Shown: piece by piece, positions 1 through 9,543 of the stretch | How positions within the stretch are numbered: position 1 is the stretch's first letter | How the letters are laid out: each line of letters starts with the position of its first letter | From: Calothrix sp. NIES-4105 | Lineage (GTDB): Bacteria > Cyanobacteriota > Cyanobacteriia > Cyanobacteriales > Nostocaceae | DNA length: 64,000 bases | Assembly (NCBI RefSeq): GCF_002368415.1 | Contig: NZ_AP018290.1 | Location: 9,539,717 to 9,603,716 of the forward strand | Reading direction: 5' to 3' | Made by a program: the position numbers and the translations under genes | The notes under the pieces: model-generated | Database searches by the model: none | What the model was told of the DNA's origin: nothing | The model's input: the letters and a program-made list of their open reading frames with translations, nothing else

Positions 1-2554
1 TGCTTTCCGGGTCAAGTTGTCGGATGCACTGCGACCGCTCACCGATCCAGTACAAATTCAAGCCCAAGCGTGCCGTCTGCTGGGTGAGCATTTAAACGTT
101 GACCGCGCCTACTACGTTGAAATTGACTCAGCAGAGGACGTAGCCCGTGTTAATCAGGATTATTTGCGCGGCAACTCGCCTTCGCTCGTCGGCGTTTATA
201 GGTTCGCGGATTACGGTTGGATTGTGCCGTTTCTTCAAAAAGGCGAAACCATCCGAGTCACAGATACTCAAAAATCGAACATTATACCCACAGCCAACGA
301 CCGCTCGGCAATGGCGGCTATTAGGATAGGAGCGCATATTTCCGTGCCGCTTATCAAAGCTTTTGCCTTGGTGGGCGCGCTTTGTGTTACCGAATCTGCG
401 CCACGCGAGTGGTTGGCTCAGGAAGTCGAGCTAGTGCGCGAAACCGCCGAACGCATCTGGGCGACCATCGAACGTGCCCGCGCTGAAGCAGCCTTGCGAG
501 AATCGGAAATTCAACGAATTCAAGAACAAGCTGCCCGCGAAGAGGAACGTCAGCGAGCAGAGTCACTTGCAGAACTCGACCGTGCCAAAACTATATTTTT
601 TAGCAACATTAGCCACGAGTTTCGCACACCCCTGACGCTGTTACTGGCGCCTCTTCAAGATGCTTTACATGATAATAATAATCCTCTTTCTCCACAAATG
701 CGCGAACGTTTAGAAGTAGCGCATCGCAACGCTATACGTCTTTTAAAGCTAGTTAATACCCTGCTTGACTTCTCCCGCATTGAAGCAGGTCGCATGAAAG
801 CAGTATATCAAGAAACAGACTTAGCACAGTTGACAACCGAGTTAGCTTCTGTATTCCGTTCGGCAATTGAGCAAGCAGGACTACGATTTATTGTTGATTG
901 CCCACCATTACGAGAATCTGTATATGTGGATAGGGAAATGTGGGAAAAAATTGTCCTCAATCTGCTTTCCAATGCTTTTAAGTTTACTCTTAAAGGGGAA
1001 ATAACTGTCAGATTGCTTCAATTAAACGACCAAGAAGTAACGCTACAAGTGCAAGATACAGGTGTAGGTATCGAAAATAAAGAAATGCCTCGTTTATTTG
1101 AACGATTCTACCAAGTACGAGGAACACAAGCAAGAACACATGAAGGTTCGGGGATTGGTTTAGCCCTAGTACATGAACTAGTAAAACTACATGGTGGAAA
1201 AATAAATGTAAGCAGCACCCTAGGAGAAAGAAGTTGCTTTAGTGTAACAATTCCTCTAGGCAAAGCTCACTTACCAAGTATACATATATCTTCTCATAGT
1301 GCTGAGTTGAAAGTGCTGAGTGCTGAGTATTCTATTCACTCAGAACTCAGCACTCATCACTCATCACTCCCAAACACCCACTCAGAACTCAGCACTCATC
1401 ACTCATCACTCCCAAACACCCACTCAGAACTCAGCACTCAGCACTCATCACTTCTAAAGAGGCACTCATCACTTGTACTTTTGGTAGATGACAATGCTGA
1501 TATGCGAGATTATTTAACGCGAATACTCAGGGAACATGTTACGGTTGAAGCTGTTGGTAATGGAGCAACAGCACTCGCAGCAGCAACAGCGCACGTACCT
1601 GATTTGATACTTAGTGATGTAATGATGCCAGGGCTAGACGGCTTTGAGTTACTAAAAGCACTCCGTAACAACCCACGCACAAAAGAAGTGCCTATTATCT
1701 TGTTGTCCGCACGCGCGCGAGAAGAATCTGTAATTGAAGGACTCCAAACTGGGGCTGATGATTATCTTATTAAACCCTTCTCTGCCTCTTTGCTTATAGC
1801 TCGTGTAAATGCCCATCTCCAAATGGCGCAGCTACGCTCAGAAGCACTTCGCCATGAGAAAGCAAGCAACCGTATGAAGGATAAGTTACTAGCAGAAGTT
1901 TCTCATGAACTTAATGCTCCCCTAGTGGCTATTCTTGGTTGGACGCGGTTACTTCGTAGTAGCCCATTTAGCCCAGCAATGCTAACAAAATCTTTGGAGA
2001 CAATAGAACGTAATGCCACTCTTCAAGCCAAACTAGTCCAAGATTTACTTGATCTCTCACGTATCACTTCAGGTAAAATCAACTTAAATAAGGCGCCAGT
2101 TGAACTGCAATCTGTAGTTGACACAGCAATTGCTACAGTGCGTCCCAAGCTGGAATCAAAAGATATTTGCTTAGAATCTATACTTGACCCAAAATCAATC
2201 ACAATAGAAGGCGATTTCGACCGTTTGCAGCAAATTGTCTTAAATTTACTTACAAATGCAATCAAATTTACGCCTACTGGAGGAAGAATTGTAGTTTATC
2301 TTGGCGCCAATAAAACTCAAGCGCAATTATTAGTTAATGACAATGGTATTGGTATTGATGCTGAGTTTCTACCCCATATTTATGATACTTTTCGTACTTC
2401 GCAAAACTCCAAAGGCGGATTAGGATTAGGATTAGCTATTGTGCGTCACTTGGTACAACTTCACGGTGGCGCCATATCTGCCGAAAGTCTTGGAATTGGG
2501 CAAGGCGCAACATTTAGCGTCAAGTTACCATTAATTAACGTTATACCGATTTAA
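1..2554 (+). CDS. Hybrid sensor histidine kinase, two kinase cores, 5' partial
   Basis: Two-component signalling protein. From the left edge the frame is open (a TTG at 17 is the first possible start), and GAF-type sequence is already running, so the true start is upstream of the window; a PAS domain is often found before such a GAF. Counting residues from the TTG: GAF about 1-155, coiled coil 155-190, HisKA with SHEFRTP (His near 200), HATPase with NLLSNAFKFT about 310-418, low-complexity linker 427-488, receiver starting VLLVDDNADMRDY with the phospho-Asp in LILSDVMMPG (near 533), a second HisKA with SHELNAP, and a second HATPase with NLLTNAIKFTPTGG and GLGLGLAIV. Two complete kinase cores flanking one receiver is unusual. 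The linker is made of a repeat element (separate entry). It is probably cytosolic, since no membrane segment is visible; the signal sensed is unknown. Confidence 0.9.
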   Translation, partial: AFRVKLSDALRPLTDPVQIQAQACRLLGEHLNVDRAYYVEIDSAEDVARVNQDYLRGNSPSLVGVYRFADYGWIVPFLQKGETIRVTDTQKSNIIPTANDRSAMAAIRIGAHISVPLIKAFALVGALCVTESAPREWLAQEVELVRETAERIWATIERARAEAALRESEIQRIQEQAAREEERQRAESLAELDRAKTIFFSNISHEFRTPLTLLLAPLQDALHDNNNPLSPQMRERLEVAHRNAIRLLKLVNTLLDFSRIEAGRMKAVYQETDLAQLTTELASVFRSAIEQAGLRFIVDCPPLRESVYVDREMWEKIVLNLLSNAFKFTLKGEITVRLLQLNDQEVTLQVQDTGVGIENKEMPRLFERFYQVRGTQARTHEGSGIGLALVHELVKLHGGKINVSSTLGERSCFSVTIPLGKAHLPSIHISSHSAELKVLSAEYSIHSELSTHHSSLPNTHSELSTHHSSLPNTHSELSTQHSSLLKRHSSLVLLVDDNADMRDYLTRILREHVTVEAVGNGATALAAATAHVPDLILSDVMMPGLDGFELLKALRNNPRTKEVPIILLSARAREESVIEGLQTGADDYLIKPFSASLLIARVNAHLQMAQLRSEALRHEKASNRMKDKLLAEVSHELNAPLVAILGWTRLLRSSPFSPAMLTKSLETIERNATLQAKLVQDLLDLSRITSGKINLNKAPVELQSVVDTAIATVRPKLESKDICLESILDPKSITIEGDFDRLQQIVLNLLTNAIKFTPTGGRIVVYLGANKTQAQLLVNDNGIGIDAEFLPHIYDTFRTSQNSKGGLGLGLAIVRHLVQLHGGAISAESLGIGQGATFSVKLPLINVIPI
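1297..1480 (+). repeat. GTGCTGAGT-type repeat element inside a kinase gene
   Basis: The left end (GTTGAAAGTGCTGAGTGCTG) is the same as that of two intergenic elements at 27783 and 31941. It is followed by three 42-bp tandem units (1337-1378, 1379-1420, 1421-1462) encoding HSELSTHHSSLPNT-like 14-residue repeats. The length keeps the frame, and the element sits exactly between the HATPase and receiver domains. Confidence 0.85.
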
Positions 2555-2897
2555 TATAGGTTGCATATTATTTTACCGCTCCCCGCAACCTACCGTGTAC
2601 ACACATCTTTAATAATTCTCCTTACACTCCCCCCTTTGTGCCCTTTGTGTCTACCCTGCGGGAAATCCTCCGGATTATGTGGTTTATCTCTTTAAAGAAC
2701 CACAAAGGCACAAAGGACACAAAGAAAGAGAAGAAAGAAAAAAAAGAGACTTGTGTGTACACGGTAGCTCCGCAACGGGGGGGGAGTAAGAATTTGGATA
2801 AAAACGTCGAATTGGCAATTATGCTTTTATTCCCCCCTCTCCGCTTGCGGGGAGGGGGTTAGGGGGAGGGGTTATTTCTATAAAAAATAATTAAAGT
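2555..2897. repeat. Gap with a large inverted-repeat element and terminator-like hairpin
   Basis: Positions about 2586-2778 form a palindromic element. The outer arms carry ACCGTGTACACAC and its complement, and the inner arms carry CTTTGTGCCCTTTGTGT and ACAAAGGCACAAAGGACAC around a GAACCAC/GTGGTT core. A related element lies at 40599-40856. Positions 2835-2870 (CCCTCTCCGCTTGCGGGGAG, then a G-rich run) form a further strong hairpin between the convergent kinase and cheR genes, possibly a bidirectional terminator. The 74-residue reading frame here is repeat sequence and not taken as a gene. Confidence 0.7.
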
Positions 2898-3812
2898 TTA
2901 GGTTTCGTTTGTTTGAGTATTCATAATTGCTTTCTTTTTTCGTAGATTAGTTGGTAGAATTAGCAGGTATTGCTCTAAGGTGAGATTACCGTTTTTAGCA
3001 AAAATACGATGCTTTATATCAATGGGTCTGAAAATATTTTCGCTCTTTATCAAGCTTTCTGCATGACCCAGAAAAAGAAAACCATTATCCTTTAAAGCAA
3101 AATGGAAACGAACTAAAACTGCTGGAGTAGTTTCGGAATTTAAATATATAAGTACATTACGACATATAACCAAGTCTATTTTGGACATTGGTGCATCTAA
3201 AGTTAAGTTATGGCGCCCAAAGATGATTTTGCGACGCAGTTTGGAGTCAATAACAAAGCGTTGTTCGTTGTTTTGAAAATTTTTATCAAAATATTTCGAC
3301 AACAGTTTGTCGTCGATACCTGCTATTTCTAGTGTACTATAAGAACCTCGACGTGCTTCGAGTAGTGCATCAGTATCTACATCCGTGGCAAACATTTGGA
3401 CTCGCTCTAAATATTGCTCAATTCCTAAGATTTCTGTTAATAATATAGCTATTGTATAAACTTCCTGTCCCGATGCACAGCCAGCGCTCCATACTCTAAT
3501 TTGTTCACCTGGCTCCTTATTTCTAATAATTTGAGGAATAATAACGGAAGCAAGATAATTCCAGCTATCGCGGTCGCGAAAAAAGCCAGAGAATTTAATT
3601 AAGATGGTATTTAATAGATGAAGATGCTCTCTTGGATGATTTTTTAAGTATTCTAAGTAATCTATGTAATTATTAATTTTTAACTGGTACATATGATGCT
3701 CAAACCGACGCACTAAACCAGCGCGCTTATAAATAGTTAAATCACAACCAAGGTGTGATTTAAGGTAGTTCAGTAAGGCTTCAAATTCTTGTTCAGACTC
3801 TGATTGAATCAT
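2898..3812 (-). CDS. CheR-type protein-glutamate methyltransferase
   Basis: Stand-alone CheR-family SAM-dependent methyltransferase, which would methylate glutamates of a chemoreceptor or similar signalling protein. The N-terminal helical CheR domain (about residues 5-75) has the expected FFRDRDSW motif. The catalytic domain has RVWSAGCASGQEVYTIAI (SAM-binding loop), MFATDVDTDALLEARRGSY, LDLVICRNVLIYLN and FLFLGHAESL, all typical. The ATG at 3812 is preferred; a GTG at 3833 would add seven residues. Its gene faces away from the CheB-CheR fusion at 4524, which has its own CheR domain, so it is probably a paralogous partner and not the cognate chemotaxis CheR. There are no receptor or flagellar-type che genes nearby. 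Confidence 0.9.
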   Translation of the reverse strand: MIQSESEQEFEALLNYLKSHLGCDLTIYKRAGLVRRFEHHMYQLKINNYIDYLEYLKNHPREHLHLLNTILIKFSGFFRDRDSWNYLASVIIPQIIRNKEPGEQIRVWSAGCASGQEVYTIAILLTEILGIEQYLERVQMFATDVDTDALLEARRGSYSTLEIAGIDDKLLSKYFDKNFQNNEQRFVIDSKLRRKIIFGRHNLTLDAPMSKIDLVICRNVLIYLNSETTPAVLVRFHFALKDNGFLFLGHAESLIKSENIFRPIDIKHRIFAKNGNLTLEQYLLILPTNLRKKKAIMNTQTNET

Positions 3813-3833
3813 GTTACAATTATGTGTAATCAC

Positions 3834-4523
3834 TTACAAAAGCAGGTATTGTTAGTGATTAAGAACACCTCTACAATGAACGCTGTCATTAAATCTTGGC
3901 GCAACACTTAATATTACACTTTCATAATCTTAAATGATTTTAAGCCTAAAATTAATCATAGTCTAAAGTTAACATATGACGACGCGAAATCACAATAAAG
4001 TGCTGCCGAGCCTAATTGTAAGGTTTGCAGCATAATTGCATCAACCTTAAGTTTTACTCTTGACGCTTTTTTATAAAAAGTTCCAACAATCGAGATTTTA
4101 ACTTCCGAATTAATATGCTTGCTTATTTAATCTTTTCAAAGCATATCCACGCGCGCATCAACTTCGTCATCTTCAAACCACACCTGCAAGGCATCTCGAC
4201 GACGGTTTGATTTTATAGTTATCACCAAAGGTATTTGTGATGCTTATAAGTAGGTGAGCAGAAATCAAGCAAACTATGTAACAAAATGTAAACTTGAAGA
4301 AAAATCCTAATTTAGCTTGGTTTAAGCTTATTAACAAAACTAATTAGATACCGATAAAAAAATTTTTAGTATCGAGGTATCCAAATTAAGTAAGATAGTA
4401 ACTATAGAGAGATAACTATGCCTTTACCTTGATTGAGTAATAAAAGTTTGCTTTTTACTTAGGTGAAGCCAAAGCCTCCAAATCAAGGGCTTTTTCCACC
4501 TTAGCTTAAAGCTGCACTAATTA
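3834..4523. other. 690-base gap between divergent cheR and cheB-cheR genes
   Basis: No convincing gene. An imperfect inverted repeat lies at 4346-4381 (GATACCGATA ... TATCGAGGTATC). CCTTGATT near 4428 can pair with AATCAAGG near 4480, just before a run of T, which could form a leader hairpin upstream of the fusion gene. A short minus-strand frame (about 4130-4243, ending RRRDALQVWFEDDEVDARVDML) is open but not recognised. Confidence 0.4.
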
Positions 4524-7500
4524 ATGAATAAGCGACCTTCTAAAAAATCTCAATCTCGACGTACTGCTGAAAAAGCGCCCAATGTAGAGCAGTTTCATGA
4601 CTCGAATATATTCCCGATTGTTGGCATTGGAGCATCTGCGGGTGGATTGGAGGCTTTTACAGAATTGTTGCGCCACCTCGCAACTGATACTGGTATGGGA
4701 TTTGTATTAGTACAGCACCTGGCGCCAGACCATGAAAGTTTGCTCTCGCAGATTCTTTCGAGAGTAACTCAGATGCCAGTTAATGAAGTAGTTGATAATA
4801 CGACTGTAGAACCGAACCAAGTTTATGTTATTCCCCCGAATAAGCAGATGATAATTTCTCAGGGGGTGCTAAAACTAATGCCTCGTGAGAAGATTCGCGG
4901 ACAAGTGATGACAATTGATACTTTCTTTTTTTCGCTAGCATCAGACCGGGGTAACAAAGCCATCGCAATCGTATTATCAGGGGGTGATGGAGATGGGGCA
5001 CTGGGAGCAAAGGCAATTAAAGCAGCAGGAGGAATTACCTTTGCTCAATGTCAAGGCACAGCACAAGTTAGCAGTATGCCGAATACCGCTATCGCCACTG
5101 GGCATGTAGACTTTATTTTAACACCAAGTGCGATTGCTACTGAGTTAGAGAAAATCACTCGTCATCCTTATGTTGCTAACACCACTTTGCCAGACATCGT
5201 TGAGACAGGGGTATTAATAGAAGGCAAAAATCCTTTACAAACTATCTTTGGATTGCTACGGGCTGCAACGGGAGTTGACTTTACTTATTACAAACATACT
5301 ACCATTCAGCGGCGAATTGTCCGCCGGATGGCATTATACCAGATAGAGCAATTGGAAAATTACGTTACATTTCTTCAAAACCATACAGCAGAAGTGCAAG
5401 CGCTGTACGAAGATGTTTTGATTAATGTCACGAGTTTTATGCGTGACCCCGAAGCTTTTGAAATTTTAAAAACTAAAGTATTTCCTGTAATTACTAAAGA
5501 TAAATCGCCAGCTATACCCATCCGCATTTGGGTAGCGGGTTGTTCAAGTGGGGAAGAGGCTTATTCGATTGCGATTTGCTTGATCGAATTTTTAGAGAAA
5601 CAGCCTACTACGCCACCAATTCAAATTTATGCCACAGATATTAGTGAAAGTGCCATCGAAAAAGCGAGACTTGGTATTTATAAACGCAGCCAGATGTTAG
5701 ATATTTCACCAGAACGTCTGCGACGTTTTTTTGTTGAGCAAGAAGATTCGTATCAAATTTGTAAATCTGTGCGCGAACTGTGCGTGTTTGCCAAACAAAA
5801 TTTGTGTGCCGACCCCCCATTTTCCAAGCTTGACTTAATCACCTGTCGGAATGTGATGATTTATTTCGGGACACCTTTGCAGAAAAAAGTCTTGCCAACT
5901 TTCCATTATGGTTTAAAACAAACTGGATTTTTGATGTTGGGAACCTCGGAAACTGTAGGAGAATTCTTAGATTTATTTTCGCTGGTTGACAAAAAGTATA
6001 AGATATATGCGCGTAAATTGGTAGCGGCTCGCTTACCCATAGATATAGTCAGCAACAATTATCCTTTAGATTTAGAGCTTAATCCTCAAATCAACGAAGA
6101 AGCTTGTACAGACCTTGATTTGCAGAAAGAAGCAGATCAAATCGTCTTAAATAACTATGCTCCTGTCGGCGCCATTGTCAACTCAGATTTGGAGATTTTA
6201 CAATTTCGGGGACAGACGAGTCGGTATCTCCAACCTGCACCTGGAAGAGCTAGCTTGAATCTGCTTAAAATGGTTCGAGAGGACTTAAAACTAGAAGTTC
6301 GTACCGCCATGCAGCAGGCAAAGAAGCAGTCGGCGCCAGTCAAGAAAGAAGGCTTGCAAATTTGGGACAATGACCTTGAGCGGTTAGTAACTATCAACAT
6401 TATTCCCTTCAAAACTCGTAAATTACAAGAAAGCTACTTTTTGATTTTGTTTGAGGATACTCCAACGGCGCCTAAGTTGGTAGAAGTTAGTAGTAAGACC
6501 CTTGGCAGAAAAGCAACAACTGAAAAAGAAGTTGCTCGGCTTCAACAGGAATTAACAGCCACCAAAGAGCATTTGCAATTAGCTATTGAGGAACAGGAAG
6601 CCTTCAATCAGGATTTAAGAGCAGCCAACGAGGAAATTCTCTCCAGTAATGAAGAATTGCAGAGTACGAACGAAGAACTCGAAACCGCCAAAGAAGAAAT
6701 TCAAGCAACAAATGAAGAATTAAATACCGTTAACGATGAACTGCATCGCCGCAATCTCGAATTAAACCAACTCAGTAATGATTTAGAGAATTTACTAAGT
6801 AGTACACAAATTCCAATTGTCATGTTAGGAGCAGACCTGCGGATTCGCCGCTTTACTCCTCACGCGCGACAAATTCTTAACTTAATTCCTACTGATGTCG
6901 GGCGCCCATTAGGGGATATAAATCATAATCTCAATGTCCCAGACTTAGAGCAACAAATTTTGTTGGTGATTAATACCTTTACTACAAAAGAGCAGGAAGT
7001 GCAAGATCAACAAGGGCATTGGTATGACTTGCGAATTCGTCCTTACCGAACAATTGACAATAAAATCGATGGTGCGGTAATGATGTTGGTGGATATTGAC
7101 GCGCTTAAACGCTCTTCCGAGCAATTGATAGAATCGCGGAATTATGCCCAAGCAATTGTGGAGACGATGCGCGAACCCTTGGTGGTGCTAGATGCCAGTT
7201 TAAAAGTCATCACCGCAAATCGGGCTTTTTATGATCAGTTTCAGGTTACAACAACTCAAGTCGAAGGGCGCAATATTTTTGAGCTAGGAAATGGACAATG
7301 GAATATTCCCGATTTGCGCGCGCTTCTTTCTCAAATTATTCCCAGCAATAACCAGCTATCTGAGTTTCAAAACGTGCAGGTTGAGCATGAGTTTGAGCAA
7401 ATTGGACACAAAATCATGTTCCTAAATGCTCGCAAAATGTCTCAACCAAACCATAGCGACATGATACTTTTAGCCATCGATGACATTACAGAGCAAGCAG

Positions 7501-8708
7501 AGTTGCAAAAAGAACGCGCCCGAATTTTAGAAATTGAACAGTCGTCTCGTGCTGCGGCTGAGGCAGCAAATCGCTCTAAAGATGAGTTTTTATCTATTCT
7601 CTCACACGAACTGAGAAATCCACTTAACTCTCTAGTGGGATGGGCGCAGTTGCTCCGCAGGCAAAAAGTCGATCAAAACAAGCTTGCTCGTGGACTTGAG
7701 GCAATTGAAGACAGCGCTAAAATCCAAACTCAACTAATTGAGGATTTGTTGGATATTTCCCGCATAACCTCTGGCAAAATGCGTTTGAATGCCCGTACAA
7801 TTGAACTTGCCCCGATAATTGAGGCAGCAATTGAGGTAGTCCGTGTGTCAGCGGATGTGAAACAAATTCAACTTGTCTCCAGGCTTGACCCAGCAAAAGA
7901 GCAAATACTTGGCGACCCTGTTCGCTTACAGCAAATCGTCTGGAATTTACTTTCTAACGCAATTAAATTTACTCCCCCAACTGGACGAGTAGAAATTGAA
8001 TTGAAATATATTGATTCAATAGCCCAAATTCAAGTTAGCGACACTGGTAAAGGTATCAGCGCGGACTTTTTACCTTATGTTTTCGAGCGCTTTCGGCAAG
8101 CGGATAGTTCCCTCACCCGGTCTAATACTGGACTTGGACTTGGGCTAACAATTGTCAGTCACTTAGTTGAGCTTCACGGTGGTACAGTTGGCGCCCTTTC
8201 TTTAGGTGAGGGACACGGAGCAACATTTACAGTTAGGTTGCCACTGCAAACTCCAATTCCAGAGCCGAGAGCAAAATTACCAGACACCAACATGTCCGTG
8301 CCAGCTGAAGATACTATATCTTTAACGGGTGTACGAGTCTTGATTGTAGATGATGCGCCTGCTTTACGTGAGTTATTTGCGGCGGGGCTGTCCGAGTATG
8401 GCGCCGTAGTTACCACAGTTGCCTCAGCTTCAGATGCAATCGCCTCCCTAATTGCCAACCCCAAAGGGTATGATGTGTTACTATCTGATATCAGTATGCC
8501 AGGAGAAGACGGTTATACATTGATTCGCCGAGTTCGCCTTCTTGGCGCCGAATTTGGGGGAGAAATACCTGCCGCAGCTCTAACAGGAAATGCGAGGAGC
8601 GAAGATTCTACAGATGCCCAGGAAGCAGGTTTTCAAATGCACTTGACAAAACCCGTAACTCCCAATCAGTTAGCCAAAGCAGTGGCAAGTTTAGTTAGAC
8701 GCGATTAA
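4524..8708 (+). CDS. CheB-CheR-PAS-histidine kinase-receiver fusion
   Basis: Very large signalling fusion. CheB methylesterase about residues 30-210 with the catalytic triad visible: Ser in GASAGG, His in LVQHLAP, Asp in LSGGDGDGALG. CheR methyltransferase about 225-495 with FMRDPEAF, RIWVAGCSSGEEAYSIA, IYATDIS and LITCRNVMIYF. A long coiled coil, 640-750, is rich in NEEL repeats. PAS-like regions lie about 765-870 and 880-985. The kinase core has ILSHELRNP (His near 1027) and NLLSNAIKFTPP; the C-terminal receiver has its Asp in VLLSDISMPG (near 1322). The CheB part lacks its usual N-terminal receiver. These CheB/CheR/PAS proteins are known in many bacteria as sensory kinases that may not act in chemotaxis. 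No membrane segment is seen. The stop codon lies in a hairpin-forming repeat. Confidence 0.93.
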   Translation: MNKRPSKKSQSRRTAEKAPNVEQFHDSNIFPIVGIGASAGGLEAFTELLRHLATDTGMGFVLVQHLAPDHESLLSQILSRVTQMPVNEVVDNTTVEPNQVYVIPPNKQMIISQGVLKLMPREKIRGQVMTIDTFFFSLASDRGNKAIAIVLSGGDGDGALGAKAIKAAGGITFAQCQGTAQVSSMPNTAIATGHVDFILTPSAIATELEKITRHPYVANTTLPDIVETGVLIEGKNPLQTIFGLLRAATGVDFTYYKHTTIQRRIVRRMALYQIEQLENYVTFLQNHTAEVQALYEDVLINVTSFMRDPEAFEILKTKVFPVITKDKSPAIPIRIWVAGCSSGEEAYSIAICLIEFLEKQPTTPPIQIYATDISESAIEKARLGIYKRSQMLDISPERLRRFFVEQEDSYQICKSVRELCVFAKQNLCADPPFSKLDLITCRNVMIYFGTPLQKKVLPTFHYGLKQTGFLMLGTSETVGEFLDLFSLVDKKYKIYARKLVAARLPIDIVSNNYPLDLELNPQINEEACTDLDLQKEADQIVLNNYAPVGAIVNSDLEILQFRGQTSRYLQPAPGRASLNLLKMVREDLKLEVRTAMQQAKKQSAPVKKEGLQIWDNDLERLVTINIIPFKTRKLQESYFLILFEDTPTAPKLVEVSSKTLGRKATTEKEVARLQQELTATKEHLQLAIEEQEAFNQDLRAANEEILSSNEELQSTNEELETAKEEIQATNEELNTVNDELHRRNLELNQLSNDLENLLSSTQIPIVMLGADLRIRRFTPHARQILNLIPTDVGRPLGDINHNLNVPDLEQQILLVINTFTTKEQEVQDQQGHWYDLRIRPYRTIDNKIDGAVMMLVDIDALKRSSEQLIESRNYAQAIVETMREPLVVLDASLKVITANRAFYDQFQVTTTQVEGRNIFELGNGQWNIPDLRALLSQIIPSNNQLSEFQNVQVEHEFEQIGHKIMFLNARKMSQPNHSDMILLAIDDITEQAELQKERARILEIEQSSRAAAEAANRSKDEFLSILSHELRNPLNSLVGWAQLLRRQKVDQNKLARGLEAIEDSAKIQTQLIEDLLDISRITSGKMRLNARTIELAPIIEAAIEVVRVSADVKQIQLVSRLDPAKEQILGDPVRLQQIVWNLLSNAIKFTPPTGRVEIELKYIDSIAQIQVSDTGKGISADFLPYVFERFRQADSSLTRSNTGLGLGLTIVSHLVELHGGTVGALSLGEGHGATFTVRLPLQTPIPEPRAKLPDTNMSVPAEDTISLTGVRVLIVDDAPALRELFAAGLSEYGAVVTTVASASDAIASLIANPKGYDVLLSDISMPGEDGYTLIRRVRLLGAEFGGEIPAAALTGNARSEDSTDAQEAGFQMHLTKPVTPNQLAKAVASLVRRD

Positions 8709-8740
8709 ATTGCGTCTCTACAAATATAATTTTTTACATG
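8696..8740 (+). terminator. Repeat-derived hairpin overlapping the stop codon
   Basis: TAGACGCGATT pairs with AATTGCGTCTCTA around the TAA of the fusion kinase, followed by a T-rich run (ATAATTTTTT). The right arm belongs to the GAGACG...CGTCTC palindrome family also seen at 23586, 55784 and 63512, so the terminator seems built from a repeat. Confidence 0.55.
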
Positions 8741-8944
8741 TTCAATCGGCAAAAAAAGTAATTTTAATACTTATTAGTTAGTATAAAAAAGATTTTATCT
8801 ATACACATTAATTCTATAAAATAGCGCTTTTTTTGCGATAAATACGTAAAAATAGTACCCTGTGGTGTACCAAGCAAAGTACGTAATTATAGTTCGGTGC
8901 CGTGATGAATTAGTTAGATAACAATTCACACAGAAAAAAATACT

Positions 8945-9452
8945 ATGACATCATTCAACGCAGCAGCAGCTCAACTTCGCTCATCCTGTTCTTAAAGAGG
9001 GTTCCAAGGGTGAGGCAGTTAAGGAGTTACAAAGACTTTTACTAAAATATGACGTGTACATCGGTACTCCGGATGCCTGCTCTCCCGTAGGAGAAGAAGT
9101 GGTTGATGGTAACTTCGGCGCCAGAACCACAGCCGCAGTCAAAATGTTCCAAGCACGGATGTTCTTAGTAGTTGACGGTATTGTTGGCGACAGAACTTGG
9201 CGTTCATTGTTCAAAGGCGCCCCCGTTGATATGCCCACCCTCAAAAAAGGCACCAAAGGAGATTTGATTAAGAAAGTTCAAGAAAAGCTAACAGTTGCAG
9301 GCTATGAGGTTGGCAGAATTGATGGTGACTTTGGCAACAGTTTAGAAAAAGCTGTAAGACAGTTACAGAAAAACACTGGCTTGCCTGTTGATGGTGTAAT
9401 TGGCGACCGCACTTGGTTCGAGTTAAGCAAGCTGAATACAAACTTCTGCTAA
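8945..9452 (+). pseudogene. Peptidoglycan-binding (PG_binding_1) protein, apparent frameshift near start
   Basis: Two peptidoglycan-binding repeats: PVLKEGSKGEAVKELQRLL...DGNFGARTTAAVKMFQ...DGIVGDRTW, and then PTLKKGTKGDLIKKVQEKL...DGDFGNSLEKAVRQLQ...DGVIGDRTW. These helical modules bind cell-wall glycan. The reading frame of the domains has no ATG: only a GTG at 9054, which would cut the first repeat. The plausible start ATG at 8945 reads MTSFNAAAAQ, resembling the family N-terminus, but is one base out of phase and stops at once. The shift lies in the run GCAGCAGCAG at about 8960-8970, where one base too many separates the two frames. It is either a disabled gene, a slippage site, or a sequencing error. 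It is otherwise intact. Confidence 0.75.
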
Positions 9453-9485
9453 AATATTTACTTGTATTATAATGTAGTATAGATA

Positions 9486-9527
9486 TTAGGGTGCATTTGT
9501 CGTTATAGGCGCACTCTAATTGATTTT
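9486..9527 (+). terminator. Hairpin with T-run after the peptidoglycan-binding gene
   Basis: TTAGGGTGC pairs with GCACTCTAA (one G-T pair) with a loop of about 20 bases, followed by TTGATTTTTTG. Fits a rho-independent terminator. Confidence 0.55.
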
Positions 9528-9543
9528 TTGAAGGTGCCCGTAT

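Noticed and set aside
1297-1480. CRISPR-like look of the 42-base units
   Set aside because: Units are adjacent without unique spacers and are translated in frame; no cas genes are nearby.
2638-2862. + strand frame of 74 codons after the kinase
   Set aside because: Consists of repeat sequence.
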